Notes: a model not told the origin generated them from the letters alone. Positions 26,905-34,271 are shown, numbered from the stretch's first letter. The stretch is DNA of 41,256 nt from JBHJGO01 sp050331715 (GCA_050331715.1 JBHJGO010000081.1:1-41256), one strand, 5' to 3'. Numbers and translations: made by a program.

Positions 26905-26957
26905 TGGAGAATCTTTTCTGGAACTCTGATTTGGAACTCTAATCTGGAAATCTGAAC
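26905..26957. repeat. 13-bp tandem repeat abutting a start codon
   Basis: TGGAACTCTGATT (26919-26931), TGGAACTCTAATC (26932-26944) and TGGAAATCTGAAC (26945-26957), with a degenerate 14-base fourth unit TGGAGAATCTTTTC (26905-26918). The last unit ends exactly one base before the ATG at 26958. Confidence 0.9.
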
Positions 26958-27491
26958 ATGCAATTTAACTTCTTGGGACTGACAACACTCACCGTCTCAT
27001 TTTTGTTAGGAACTTCTGTTGTGATCGCCCAATACAACACAACAGATAGAGAGGCGTTCCTCAGCCGCAGCGCTCGTTCCTGCCAGGGTTGCGACCTAGA
27101 AGGAATCGACATCAGCAACACCCGTCGAGTCAATGCCCAACTGCGTCAGGCCAATCTCAGAAATGCCAATTTGAGTGATGGCTACTTTGAGGGAACCTAT
27201 TTCACCTGTGCTAATTTGTCGAATGCTAATCTGGCCAATGCGGGTTTTCCCTATGCTGATTTTGTCGATGCCAACTTGACCGGAACAGATTTGAGTGGGG
27301 CGGATCTGAGCAGGGCCGACCTGAGTGGAGCCATCATTGATAGTACAACTAACCTGAATGGCGCAAAGCTAGAGGGAGCAAAACTTTGGGATGCAAAGAC
27401 AATTTATCAACCCGGCATGGATTTATCCAAAATTGTTCGGGATACAACTGTCGCCAAACAACGCGTTCAGTGCAACAACGGCATGAACTAG
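26958..27491 (+). CDS. Secreted pentapeptide-repeat protein
   Basis: A 177-residue protein with a signal peptide (about 1-24, hydrophobic LTTLTVSFLLGTSVVIA then QYN), so periplasmic or thylakoid-lumenal. Cys-Q-G-C at 43-46 (SCQGCDLEG) begins a run of about 14 A(D/N)LXX pentapeptides (ANLRNANLSDGYFEG, then ANLSNANLANAGF, then DLSGADLSRADLSGA) forming a right-handed quadrilateral beta-helix. A C-terminal non-repeat region with another Cys (VQCNNGMN) caps it. The Cys pairs may form disulfides. The role is unknown; lumenal pentapeptide proteins are common in cyanobacteria. The 5' leader consists of tandem 13-base repeats up to the start codon. It converges on petJ. Confidence 0.9.
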   Translation: MQFNFLGLTTLTVSFLLGTSVVIAQYNTTDREAFLSRSARSCQGCDLEGIDISNTRRVNAQLRQANLRNANLSDGYFEGTYFTCANLSNANLANAGFPYADFVDANLTGTDLSGADLSRADLSGAIIDSTTNLNGAKLEGAKLWDAKTIYQPGMDLSKIVRDTTVAKQRVQCNNGMN

Positions 27492-27506
27492 TTGATACCC
27501 TCGATC

Positions 27507-27534
27507 AAAAATGAGGATGCCAGAAGCATCCTCA
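27507..27534 (-). terminator. Intrinsic terminator of petJ
   Basis: TGAGGATGC (27512-27520) and GCATCCTCA (27526-27534) pair perfectly with a five-base loop. On the minus strand the stem is followed by five T (27511-27507), so it is a classic terminator for petJ. It may also stop the converging pentapeptide gene. Confidence 0.85.
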
Positions 27535-27573
27535 AAGCTTACCTTGTGATCCAGTGAATGAAAGTAAAGCGAT

Positions 27574-27936
27574 CTACCAGCCCTTTTCCGCCTTATCGAA
27601 CACGTAGGCAGCGACATCAGCGATGTCCTTGTCACTCAAGCGGCCTTTGAAAGCAGGCATTGCTGCTTTACCATTGGTCACTTGGTAAGCGATAGCATCT
27701 GCACCCTTATCACTGAAATCTTTCAGATAACTGGTTAACGCTTCTTTCTTCAAAGTCTTCTGACCGTTGACAACGTTACCCCCATTTATATGACAAGCAG
27801 CACAATTTGCCGCAAAAATCTGGGCTCCGTGGGCTGCATCACCGCCATCTGCCTGAGCGGGTAGCTGAAGTGCAAATAAACAAACAATTGCCCCTAGAAA
27901 AAGGGTTAATAGTTTTTTTCCGAGTCCTTGTCTCAA
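27574..27936 (-). CDS. petJ: Cytochrome c6 precursor
   Basis: Soluble lumenal electron carrier between cytochrome b6f and photosystem I, an alternative to plastocyanin. I choose the TTG at 27936 as start: it has AGGAGGAG at 27944-27951, eight bases upstream, and gives a 120-residue precursor of normal size. The ATG at 28002 would add 22 residues that break the signal peptide. The signal peptide (RQGLGKKLLTLFLGAIVCLFALQLPAQA) ends before a mature protein of about 85 residues (DGGDAAHG...). Haem is bound at CAACH, and the Met ligand is in AMPAFKG. It is divergent from petR-petP, the known copper switch of petJ, and has a good promoter and terminator. Confidence 0.95.
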   Translation of the reverse strand: MRQGLGKKLLTLFLGAIVCLFALQLPAQADGGDAAHGAQIFAANCAACHINGGNVVNGQKTLKKEALTSYLKDFSDKGADAIAYQVTNGKAAMPAFKGRLSDKDIADVAAYVFDKAEKGW

Positions 27937-28033
27937 GGTTCTTCTCCTCCTAATTGAATCGGTATCAACTTGAACAGGTATAGCAACCAGTGGCTGTATC
28001 ACCTGACGTTTTGCTAAATCAAATCAATTCAAA

Positions 28034-28062
28034 ATTAAACATAATGTGTAAAAATATGTCAA
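28034..28062 (-). promoter_or_regulatory. petJ promoter
   Basis: On the minus strand a perfect TTGACA (28057-28062), 17 bases, TTTAAT (28034-28039; 5 of 6). Start of transcription near 28027, leader about 91 bases to the TTG start codon. Best promoter match in the window. Confidence 0.75.
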
Positions 28063-28073
28063 AAGACGGTCAG

Positions 28074-28089
28074 TCAAAGTCATCTTTGA
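28074..28089. promoter_or_regulatory. Dyad just upstream of the petJ -35 box, candidate PetR site
   Basis: TCAAAG-N4-CTTTGA, a perfect inverted repeat centred near -54 of the predicted petJ start. On the petJ-sense strand it overlaps a repeat ATGACTTC/ATGACTTT. Its place suits an activator; PetR is reported to activate petJ in Synechocystis 6803. The assignment to PetR is inference. Confidence 0.45.
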
Positions 28090-28180
28090 AGTCATATTTC
28101 TTAATGATTTTTACTCAAATACAGCAATCCTGAATCAATCACGAAAAAAGTAAAGGGGTTTGGGGATTTCATCCCTGGGA

Positions 28181-28198
28181 AAGGGGCACTGTCCCCTT
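28181..28198. repeat. GC-rich hairpin in the petJ-petR spacer
   Basis: AAGGGG-N6-CCCCTT perfect inverted repeat in a G/C-rich block (28154-28205) with repeated CATCCC and GGGG. The block looks unlike the AT-rich promoter around it and may be a relic of a small mobile palindrome. The rest of the 407-base spacer holds the petJ promoter; no clear petR promoter was found. Confidence 0.45.
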
Positions 28199-28343
28199 CA
28201 TCCCTTTTCACAAATCCTTCATGCAGGGAAGGGATAGTGAGACTAAGTGACTGTGCTTACCCAAACCAGATGGCTATCCCGTAAACTGATAGAGGGCTGA
28301 ACTACCGTTTTACTGTCGGCTCTTCTACTTTGCACATTCCAAC

Positions 28344-28769
28344 ATGTCTCCCCTTCCCAAACACCGTCCTCCCAAGCTTTCACTGGGGCCACTAGAAACT
28401 GAAATTCTAACGATCCTGTGGGAATTCGGCTCGGCAACGGTCAAGCAAGTGCATGATCATATTCTCCTCGACCCAGATCGAGAGCTGTCCTATCCTTCTG
28501 TCACCACTGTTCTACGCCGTTTGCAGGAAAAAGGCTGGGTGACCTGCGATGCCTCTGAACGGGCCTTTGTCTGGCGACCGCTAATTTCCCGGCGGGATGC
28601 TCAGCTCTGGCAATCCCATGAACAACTGAATCAGTTTCTCGCCGTGAGTAATCCTGACATCGTGGCGGCTTTTGCCGATAGTCTGGATGTAGCTAGCGTT
28701 GAGCAGCTAGAGGCGATCGCTCAGAAGTTGAGAACCATTCGTCAATCTCGTCAACAGGAGCAGAAATGA
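28344..28769 (+). CDS. petR: BlaI/MecI/CopY-family regulator PetR
   Basis: A 141-residue winged-helix transcription factor. LGPLETEILTILWEFGSATVKQVHDHI and the recognition region YPSVTTVLRRLQEKGWV (about 16-72) are family-typical, and a C-terminal helical part serves dimerisation and carries the region cleaved by the partner protease. The stop overlaps the next start in ATGA, so petR and petP are translationally coupled. In Synechocystis 6803 the orthologous pair Slr0240-Slr0241 controls the plastocyanin/cytochrome c6 switch: PetR represses petE and activates petJ, and copper triggers PetR loss through PetP. Here petJ itself is divergent from the pair, which strongly supports the assignment. 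Confidence 0.87.
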   Translation: MSPLPKHRPPKLSLGPLETEILTILWEFGSATVKQVHDHILLDPDRELSYPSVTTVLRRLQEKGWVTCDASERAFVWRPLISRRDAQLWQSHEQLNQFLAVSNPDIVAAFADSLDVASVEQLEAIAQKLRTIRQSRQQEQK

Positions 28770-29644
28770 TGCATATTGTGATGATTTTGGTTGTTCTGGG
28801 CACAGCTCTGGGTTTGAGAATTCTGGATAACGTCGTGAATACCGGTGAGCCGCAAGCATGGCAGCAACGCTGGAGACGGGCACTGGTCTGTCTGATGTTG
28901 CCGCCTCTCTTATTTGTGACAACGGCACTTGCCGTTGTTTGGATGGGGCCTCAAGGTGAAATGCTAGGTCATCCAACGGGGTGGATCGGTTATGGGCTGG
29001 CGTGGGGATTCCTGATATGGTCACTGGTCTTGTCCATAATGCTGGGAATTCAGGCGTGGCGAACCTCTCGCCAGGTTCATCAGTGGGAGCGCATTAACTG
29101 GCAGGGCGTTACCGCTCGAAAAATTGATAGTTCGGCTCTGTTTTGTGCTCAGGTTGGTTTCTGGAAGCCAGAACTCGTGGTCAGCCGAGGATTAATTGAG
29201 TCCTTAAGCCCAGAGGCGCAGCAAGCTGTTTTGATTCACGAACAGGCCCATGCAACCTATCAAGATACCTTCTGGTTTTTCTGGCTAGGTTGGTGTCGGC
29301 GCTTGACGCAGTGGCTACCTCGAACAGAGTTTTTCTGGCAGGAATTATTGCTGCTGAGAGAATTGCGAGCTGATCAGCAGGCGGCGCAACAGGCTGACCC
29401 GCTGGTTTTAGCCGAAACGTTGCTATTAATGGCTCAGGAGCAGTTGTCTGCGCCAGAATTTACCGCTGGTTCAGAGCTGCATTATGCCGCCTTCAGTTGC
29501 ATGATGCCAACGCCTAACCGCTTGACAGAGAGGGTTAATGCCCTGTTTGCCGAACCCGTGACCCATACGGCAAATCCGGTTTGGATAATTTGGACACTAG
29601 GATTTGCGTTGTTGCCATTGATTACTGTCCCGCTTCACACCTAG
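28766..29644 (+). CDS. petP: BlaR1-like M56 membrane metalloprotease PetP
   Basis: A 292-residue membrane protein with hydrophobic spans near 1-20, 40-60, 75-98 and at the C-terminus (about 270-288). The zinc-protease motif HEQAH (158-162) and a likely third ligand Glu in LLRELRADQQ (about 204) mark the M56 family. It lacks the C-terminal penicillin-binding sensor of BlaR1, so it does not sense beta-lactams. The four-base ATGA overlap with petR and the adjacent petJ identify it as PetP, the protease required with copper for PetR degradation in Synechocystis 6803. How copper is sensed is not evident: no CxxC or Met-rich cluster stands out in the sequence. Confidence 0.87.
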   Translation: MMHIVMILVVLGTALGLRILDNVVNTGEPQAWQQRWRRALVCLMLPPLLFVTTALAVVWMGPQGEMLGHPTGWIGYGLAWGFLIWSLVLSIMLGIQAWRTSRQVHQWERINWQGVTARKIDSSALFCAQVGFWKPELVVSRGLIESLSPEAQQAVLIHEQAHATYQDTFWFFWLGWCRRLTQWLPRTEFFWQELLLLRELRADQQAAQQADPLVLAETLLLMAQEQLSAPEFTAGSELHYAAFSCMMPTPNRLTERVNALFAEPVTHTANPVWIIWTLGFALLPLITVPLHT

Positions 29645-29759
29645 AATAAGCCCGTAGCTAGTGAATGGATTATCCAGTGAATAACCTACCCTGGAAGTTC
29701 AGGATACTAGAAACCTGAGCGATGATTGACTGCCAGTTGACTCTTGGAGGGGAATCAGA

Positions 29760-30944
29760 ATGAAACTTGAGGATATTATTCGAGAAGGGCGAAGCATTGA
29801 TTTACAGACCTTTAAAAGCGACCGTGAGCTGGTTCGGGAAGTGCAGTCGTTGTTGAGTAAGGTGTATTTGTACCCTAGTTCTCAAGTTGATGGACGATAT
29901 GGGCCTCGAACACAGCAGGCATTGGAGAAGTTCACGTGGTCTCAGTACCTGGACAACATGAAAACAGGGAAGTTCGGTAGAACCTTTGCGGAGCGCCTGC
30001 TATCAAAAGCTGACCCAGAAGGGTATTTTTCCACTTTTCCCGAACCTTGCGAACGCGTCAATTACAACGATAGCCATCCTGAGACTCCAGCCCAGATTGC
30101 GGCAGCAGGCACACCTGCCCAGGGCTTGGCAGCCGCGAATCCAAATACCTGGGTGACGTACGCACCGGGCTGTTCAACTTCAATTTTGGATGGGTTATCC
30201 ACTCAACTGATCGATGAGATGAACTGGATTGAGCCAAATTCTCTGGTCAGTTTTGCCGATCTAAATGTGGACAATGGCCCAGCGGTTTATCCCTACCTAC
30301 AGGCTCCAGCTAAGGCATCCCTGGCGCGAGCGATCGCTGCTCGGGGTCGCATTATGCTGGTCAACTCGGCTTATCGCACTATTGCTCAGCAACTAATGCT
30401 GTATAACCAAGGTCAGCGATACCAGTGCGGCATCGGTGTAGTGGCGGTACCCGGTCGGAGTAATCACCAGAGTGGTTTGGCCATTGATATCGAAGATGAC
30501 TACGGTTGGCAGCCCTATCTGGAGGCCCAGGGCTGGCGTTGGTATGGCCCCTCTGATCCACCGCATTTTGACTATATTGGTTGGGGAACTCAGGATATGC
30601 GCTACCTGGCAATTCTGGCCTTCCAACGATTGTGGAATCGACATAACCCCGATGATCAAACCTTCGAGGACGGGCTCTACGGCTACGGCACAGAATATCG
30701 CTTAAACCGTTCTCCGATTGGTGGTTTCCCCCCGCGCACTCTTTTTCTAACATTGCCCTACTTAGAAGGCCAAGACGTATTGCGATTCCAACAAGCCTTA
30801 GCAAAGGCTGGCATTAGTGTGGGAGCTGATGGTGTCTTCGGCCCCGGTACAGAACGAGCCGTTATCGACTTTCAACGTAAAAAAGGCCTCGTCGCCGATG
30901 GCATAGCAGGCTCTAAAACCTTTGCAGCGTTGAATTTTAGATAG
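29760..30944 (+). CDS. VanY-like D-Ala-D-Ala carboxypeptidase with two peptidoglycan-binding-type domains
   Basis: An M15 zinc peptidase, 394 residues. The catalytic part (about 140-280) has NSAYRTIAQQ, the zinc motif SNHQSGLAID (His236, Asp243) and the third ligand His269 in DPPHFDY. The C-terminus (about 330-394) is a peptidoglycan-binding domain (VLRFQQALAKAGISVGADGVFGPGTERAVIDFQ). A related but shorter module lies at the N-terminus (about 20-60, VDGRYGPRTQQALEKF). A good Shine-Dalgarno (GGAGG 29746-29750) fixes the ATG at 29760. No signal peptide or membrane segment is visible, which is odd for a wall enzyme. It may be exported otherwise or act like an endolysin-type protein. It follows petP by 115 bases. 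Confidence 0.88.
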   Translation: MKLEDIIREGRSIDLQTFKSDRELVREVQSLLSKVYLYPSSQVDGRYGPRTQQALEKFTWSQYLDNMKTGKFGRTFAERLLSKADPEGYFSTFPEPCERVNYNDSHPETPAQIAAAGTPAQGLAAANPNTWVTYAPGCSTSILDGLSTQLIDEMNWIEPNSLVSFADLNVDNGPAVYPYLQAPAKASLARAIAARGRIMLVNSAYRTIAQQLMLYNQGQRYQCGIGVVAVPGRSNHQSGLAIDIEDDYGWQPYLEAQGWRWYGPSDPPHFDYIGWGTQDMRYLAILAFQRLWNRHNPDDQTFEDGLYGYGTEYRLNRSPIGGFPPRTLFLTLPYLEGQDVLRFQQALAKAGISVGADGVFGPGTERAVIDFQRKKGLVADGIAGSKTFAALNFR

Positions 30945-30956
30945 GGGACTAGCAAG

Positions 30957-30998
30957 TTAGTAATTAGTGGTCAGTAGCCAGTAGTCAGTAGTTAGCAA
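30957..30998. repeat. Heptanucleotide repeat, six units
   Basis: TTAGTAA, TTAGTGG, TCAGTAG, CCAGTAG, TCAGTAG, TTAGCAA in strict seven-base phase. An STRR-like array between the VanY gene and the epimerase. Confidence 0.85.
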
Positions 30999-31003
30999 AC
31001 CCA

Positions 31004-31031
31004 ATGACCAATAACCCATGACCAATAACCC
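31004..31031. repeat. 14-bp direct duplication covering a start codon
   Basis: Two identical copies of ATGACCAATAACCC (31004-31017 and 31018-31031). The second copy supplies the epimerase start. The first encodes a five-codon reading frame whose TGA overlaps that start as ATGA. Confidence 0.92.
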
Positions 31032-31857
31032 AAAAGCAACAATTATTGGCTGTGGCTACGTCGGAAGTCTAGTGGCCTGTATCTGGTCTGATCTGGGCCT
31101 AGACGTTACGGTAACGACAACAACACCGGAGCGAGTTTCTGCCCTGGAATCCATTGCTAACCACGTGATTGTTCTGCAAGGGAACAATCCAGAAAAGCTA
31201 ACTCAGGCCCTCCAGGGTCAGGAGATCGTTCTTGTAACCGTTGGAGCAAAGCAACGGGATTCTGGGGGTTACCGTTTAGCCTATCTGGAAACAGCCCAAA
31301 CCCTGGCTACTGTTTTACCTCGGATTCCAACTGTTCAGCAGGTGATCTACACCAGCAGCTACGCCCTCTATGGCGATCATCAAGGGGCAACGGTGGATGA
31401 AACCACGCCCACCCGACCGATGAATGAAAATGGTCAGGTTTTGCAGGAGACAGAACAGGTTTTGCTACAAATGGCCAACGATCAACTCAAGGTCTGTATT
31501 CTCAGATTGGGGGGTATCTATGGGCCAGATCGGGAATTGCTCAAGATCTGGCGACGGGTTGCAGGCACAACTCGACCAGGGGATGGATCTGACCCAACGA
31601 ACTGGATTCACCGAGATGATATTGCTGGCATGATTGAATTTGTTCGACGGTATCGCCTTTCAGGAATTTACAACGTGGTGGATGATTCGGAATTGACGCT
31701 GAAAGAGCTGATTGATGCCATCTGTGAAAAGTACAACTTAGAGAAAGTGACCTGGGATACGTCGCAGGCTAGCAATCGACCCTATCGGGTTCGGGTTTCC
31801 AATCAAAAGCTACACCACGCAGGATACCAACTGCTTCATCCTCAGATGGAGATTTAG
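31018..31857 (+). CDS. Extended SDR, NAD(P)-dependent epimerase/dehydratase-like (YeeZ-type)
   Basis: A 279-residue Rossmann-fold protein. The nucleotide motif GCGYVGS lies near residues 11-17, followed by TSSYALYGDHQG (the Ser/Tyr region), RLGGIYGPDRELL and NWIHRDDIAGMI, all typical of extended SDRs. The usual Tyr-x3-Lys catalytic pair is not apparent: after LYG the sequence runs to NENGQVLQETE, as in YeeZ-type proteins. A classical epimerase reaction is therefore doubtful. The start codon lies in a perfect 14-bp duplication. The gene is convergent with the serine hydrolase, 20 bases apart. Substrate unknown. Confidence 0.85.
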   Translation: MTNNPKATIIGCGYVGSLVACIWSDLGLDVTVTTTTPERVSALESIANHVIVLQGNNPEKLTQALQGQEIVLVTVGAKQRDSGGYRLAYLETAQTLATVLPRIPTVQQVIYTSSYALYGDHQGATVDETTPTRPMNENGQVLQETEQVLLQMANDQLKVCILRLGGIYGPDRELLKIWRRVAGTTRPGDGSDPTNWIHRDDIAGMIEFVRRYRLSGIYNVVDDSELTLKELIDAICEKYNLEKVTWDTSQASNRPYRVRVSNQKLHHAGYQLLHPQMEI

Positions 31858-31877
31858 ATAATCATTACAAATAATCG

Positions 31878-33230
31878 TCATAAATGACCCTTTTGCAGAA
31901 TATACTCCGCGATTTGTCGGGTGGCTCGGCGGATTTGGGGAATATGACCCGTGGAATTATCAATTACAGTGAAAATATAGGTTTCTCCATCAATGTCAGC
32001 CGCGAAGGTTGTCCCGACGACACGGGAGTTTTGCCCTGTTTTCTCGCCCAGCCATTCAACGGATTCTAAATCCTTCAACCCATCATGGCCCATTTCATGA
32101 TCGTATTGCTGCTCTAGGGCCCTAATCAAGGCTTCTGATTCAGGATATTCATAATTGTAAATTTTGATCATCATCTCAGTCAGCTCGCGACTGGTAATGC
32201 GATTGCGTCCCTTGCCGAACCGAAACGGCCTGATTCGATTTCCTACCAATTTGGAGCGAACCCGCATGGTTTCATACCCCTCTTTTTCCATCAGGGCGTT
32301 GATATACTTTTGACCGACGTAATCGATTAATTGATTGGTTGCGATATTACTGCTGTGGTCGATCATTTCTCCCATCAGGTCTTCTAGGGAGTAGCGTTTC
32401 CGCGCCCGAATTGATGAAGCATCCTCAGTGAAATTCCCCCCTTCCACATAGACCTCCTTTGCCAACCCCGTTTTCTCCTCTGTGGTTTTGTGAACCAGAG
32501 CTACTGCCACTGGAACTTTAATCAAACTGGCGGCACTGGCGGGAGGTGTATCCCCTCTGAGATGGAGACAATCATGCTGCAAATTACAAACGCTAATCAT
32601 CGCCTTGCGGGATAACCCACTGTCTTGACGGATCCGCTCCAAAATGGATGATTCTGCTAGATCCAGGGCTTGATTCAGGGCTGTCAGGCTAGCTTCGTAT
32701 TGTTTTAACTTTTTGTCTGCCTGGTTTGCCATCAAAGATTGCTGAGGAATCTCCCCCAAGTTAGCAATGGCTCGTTCCCAAAGCACCTGGGCCTGCTTCT
32801 GGTCTTCATAGGAAGAAGAGATTGCTTCTGGATCGGTGGCCCTAGCCCCCAGACGTAGGGCTTGTTGCCAGTTATCTTCGGCCCGTTGTTCGACAATGAT
32901 TTGTATCTCCACCGCCTTCAGTTTTTTCAGGAGATTTTGATTTAGTTTAGGGCCACGATTAGAAAAGAAGGCGGGCCATGCAGACAATCGGCGAGTCTGG
33001 GGTCGGGGAGGGTTGGAGACATTGGCTGCGGCTTCCAGGGATTGGATTAACTCCTGCCGTAGTTGGAGCAATTCCTCCAGGGAACTTGCACCGTAGAGTT
33101 CTGAAGATGACCCCAACATTGGAGCAGCTTGCAACAGGCCAACTGCGAAGGCAATTGACACACTCAGGCCGATGAATTTCAGCCGCGAGATCTGAACTTG
33201 AGATGGGTGAAATCGTAACGCCCTCAACAT
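31878..33230 (-). CDS. Membrane-anchored serine hydrolase (class A beta-lactamase fold)
   Basis: About 450 residues. An N-terminal transmembrane or signal-anchor segment (FIGLSVSIAFAVGLLQAAP) precedes a helical, Gln/Glu-rich region (about 45-205) likely to be a coiled coil. A penicillin-recognising domain follows, with active Ser in SLIK, SSN in DHSSNIATN, and KTG in EKTGQNSRVVG. These are the three canonical motifs (SxxK, SxN, KTG). The enzyme is extracytoplasmic; it could be a beta-lactamase or a DD-peptidase. I place the start at the ATG at 33230. GTG codons at 33245 and 33239 are alternatives. The bases just before the ATG read GTGTGAGGAGT, perfectly complementary to the Yfr1 small-RNA core. 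Confidence 0.87.
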   Translation of the reverse strand: MLRALRFHPSQVQISRLKFIGLSVSIAFAVGLLQAAPMLGSSSELYGASSLEELLQLRQELIQSLEAAANVSNPPRPQTRRLSAWPAFFSNRGPKLNQNLLKKLKAVEIQIIVEQRAEDNWQQALRLGARATDPEAISSSYEDQKQAQVLWERAIANLGEIPQQSLMANQADKKLKQYEASLTALNQALDLAESSILERIRQDSGLSRKAMISVCNLQHDCLHLRGDTPPASAASLIKVPVAVALVHKTTEEKTGLAKEVYVEGGNFTEDASSIRARKRYSLEDLMGEMIDHSSNIATNQLIDYVGQKYINALMEKEGYETMRVRSKLVGNRIRPFRFGKGRNRITSRELTEMMIKIYNYEYPESEALIRALEQQYDHEMGHDGLKDLESVEWLGEKTGQNSRVVGTTFAADIDGETYIFTVIDNSTGHIPQIRRATRQIAEYILQKGHL

Positions 33231-33241
33231 ACTCCTCACAC
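33231..33241 (-). promoter_or_regulatory. Yfr1-core-complementary ribosome-binding region
   Basis: The minus strand reads GTGTGAGGAGT directly before the ATG at 33230-33228. It includes the Shine-Dalgarno-like GAGGAG and is the exact complement of ACTCCTCACAC, the unpaired, highly conserved core of the cyanobacterial small RNA Yfr1. Regulation by Yfr1 is inferred only. Confidence 0.4.
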
Positions 33242-33365
33242 TCACTCACATAACCACAGTCATTTTCTTGACGGAATGTTGGACAGTTTTGCCAACTCAC
33301 ACTCCATCATAAATTGATACCACCCTATTAAAACCCAGGGACTAGCAAGTGTAAACCAGTTTGGG

Positions 33366-34271
33366 TTAGCATTTGGCAACTTTTTTAACGAATTCCTTAA
33401 CCAGTCCTGGAATCTGATTCAAATTCTGAGCCACTGGAATTCCAGCATCTTTGTACAGGGACAATTGATTCTGATTGGCTCCGCTGGACATCATCATCGC
33501 TATGATTTTAGCGGTCACCACATGACTACTGGGATAACTCATCTGAGTTTGAGAGACAAGCTGACCTGCAATGTAGACGACAACTGGCTTATCAATGGTT
33601 TCCGCAATATAGGACGCTACCTCTTCTCCTTCCCTATCCTCAGCTTCAACCGCCAGAACAATCACCTCTGTCTGGTCATCCTCATCCAAAATCTGGAGCC
33701 ATTGCATTAAGGAAGAACCGACAATCAGGTCACTGCCAATATTAACGCTGATGGACTGGCCCATCTCAGCCTGGGAGAGCTTCAGGGCAATTTCGTAGGT
33801 CAGAGTGCTGCTACAGCCTAAGATTCCAACATGACCAGGAAGGTACAGGTCAGGAGGGTGAGTCCCCAGTAACAACTTTCCAGGAACAATCACGCCGGAG
33901 CAATTGGGGCCGAGAATCAATGTCTCTGTAGTCTCGGCCACTCGAATCAGCTTTACCATGTCCAGGGGGGGCATTCCCTGTGTTGTAACAATCAACTGAC
34001 GAATTCCGGCGGCGATCGCTTCCAGGGCTGCATCCAGAATTCGATAGGGATGACTAAAAATAATACTGATGTCAATCGTTCCAAATCTGGCTTGGGCCTG
34101 TTCCACCAGGTCAAACATTGGGATACCGTGGGCCGCCTGTCCGCCATGGCCTGGATTGGCAAAGGCAACAATCTGCGTGCCGTACTGCTGCATGAGCTGA
34201 GCTGCATGAATGGCAGAACAACTGGTGGTGATTCCCTGGATCAAGACTTTACTCTTTGGAGTTAAATTCAT
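33366..34271 (-). CDS. sucD: Succinate-CoA ligase alpha-subunit family protein
   Basis: A 301-residue CoA-binding and ligase protein aligned over the whole length of SucD. The N-terminal Rossmann CoA-binding domain has VLIQGITTSCSAIHAAQ and NPGHGGQAAHGIPMF (usual GKGG is GHGG). The second domain has GPNCSGVIVPG and CSSTLTYE (usual SRSGTLTYE). The phosphohistidine loop is altered: canonical RMGHAGAI is SSHVVTAK. A His is retained, the glycines are lost, and GGKGTA is missing. The Glu of GEIGG is kept in AVEAED. It overlaps sucC by 23 bases, so the subunits are made together. The partner and fold support a ligase, but succinyl-CoA synthetase activity is uncertain. Confidence 0.82.
   Translation of the reverse strand: MNLTPKSKVLIQGITTSCSAIHAAQLMQQYGTQIVAFANPGHGGQAAHGIPMFDLVEQAQARFGTIDISIIFSHPYRILDAALEAIAAGIRQLIVTTQGMPPLDMVKLIRVAETTETLILGPNCSGVIVPGKLLLGTHPPDLYLPGHVGILGCSSTLTYEIALKLSQAEMGQSISVNIGSDLIVGSSLMQWLQILDEDDQTEVIVLAVEAEDREGEEVASYIAETIDKPVVVYIAGQLVSQTQMSYPSSHVVTAKIIAMMMSSGANQNQLSLYKDAGIPVAQNLNQIPGLVKEFVKKVAKC

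Noticed and set aside
33225..33260. A yfr1 gene on the plus strand, because ACTCCTCACAC is present
   Set aside because: No 5' stem-loop and no 3' hairpin with U-run flank the core; the opposite strand is a start-codon region, so a target rather than the sRNA gene.
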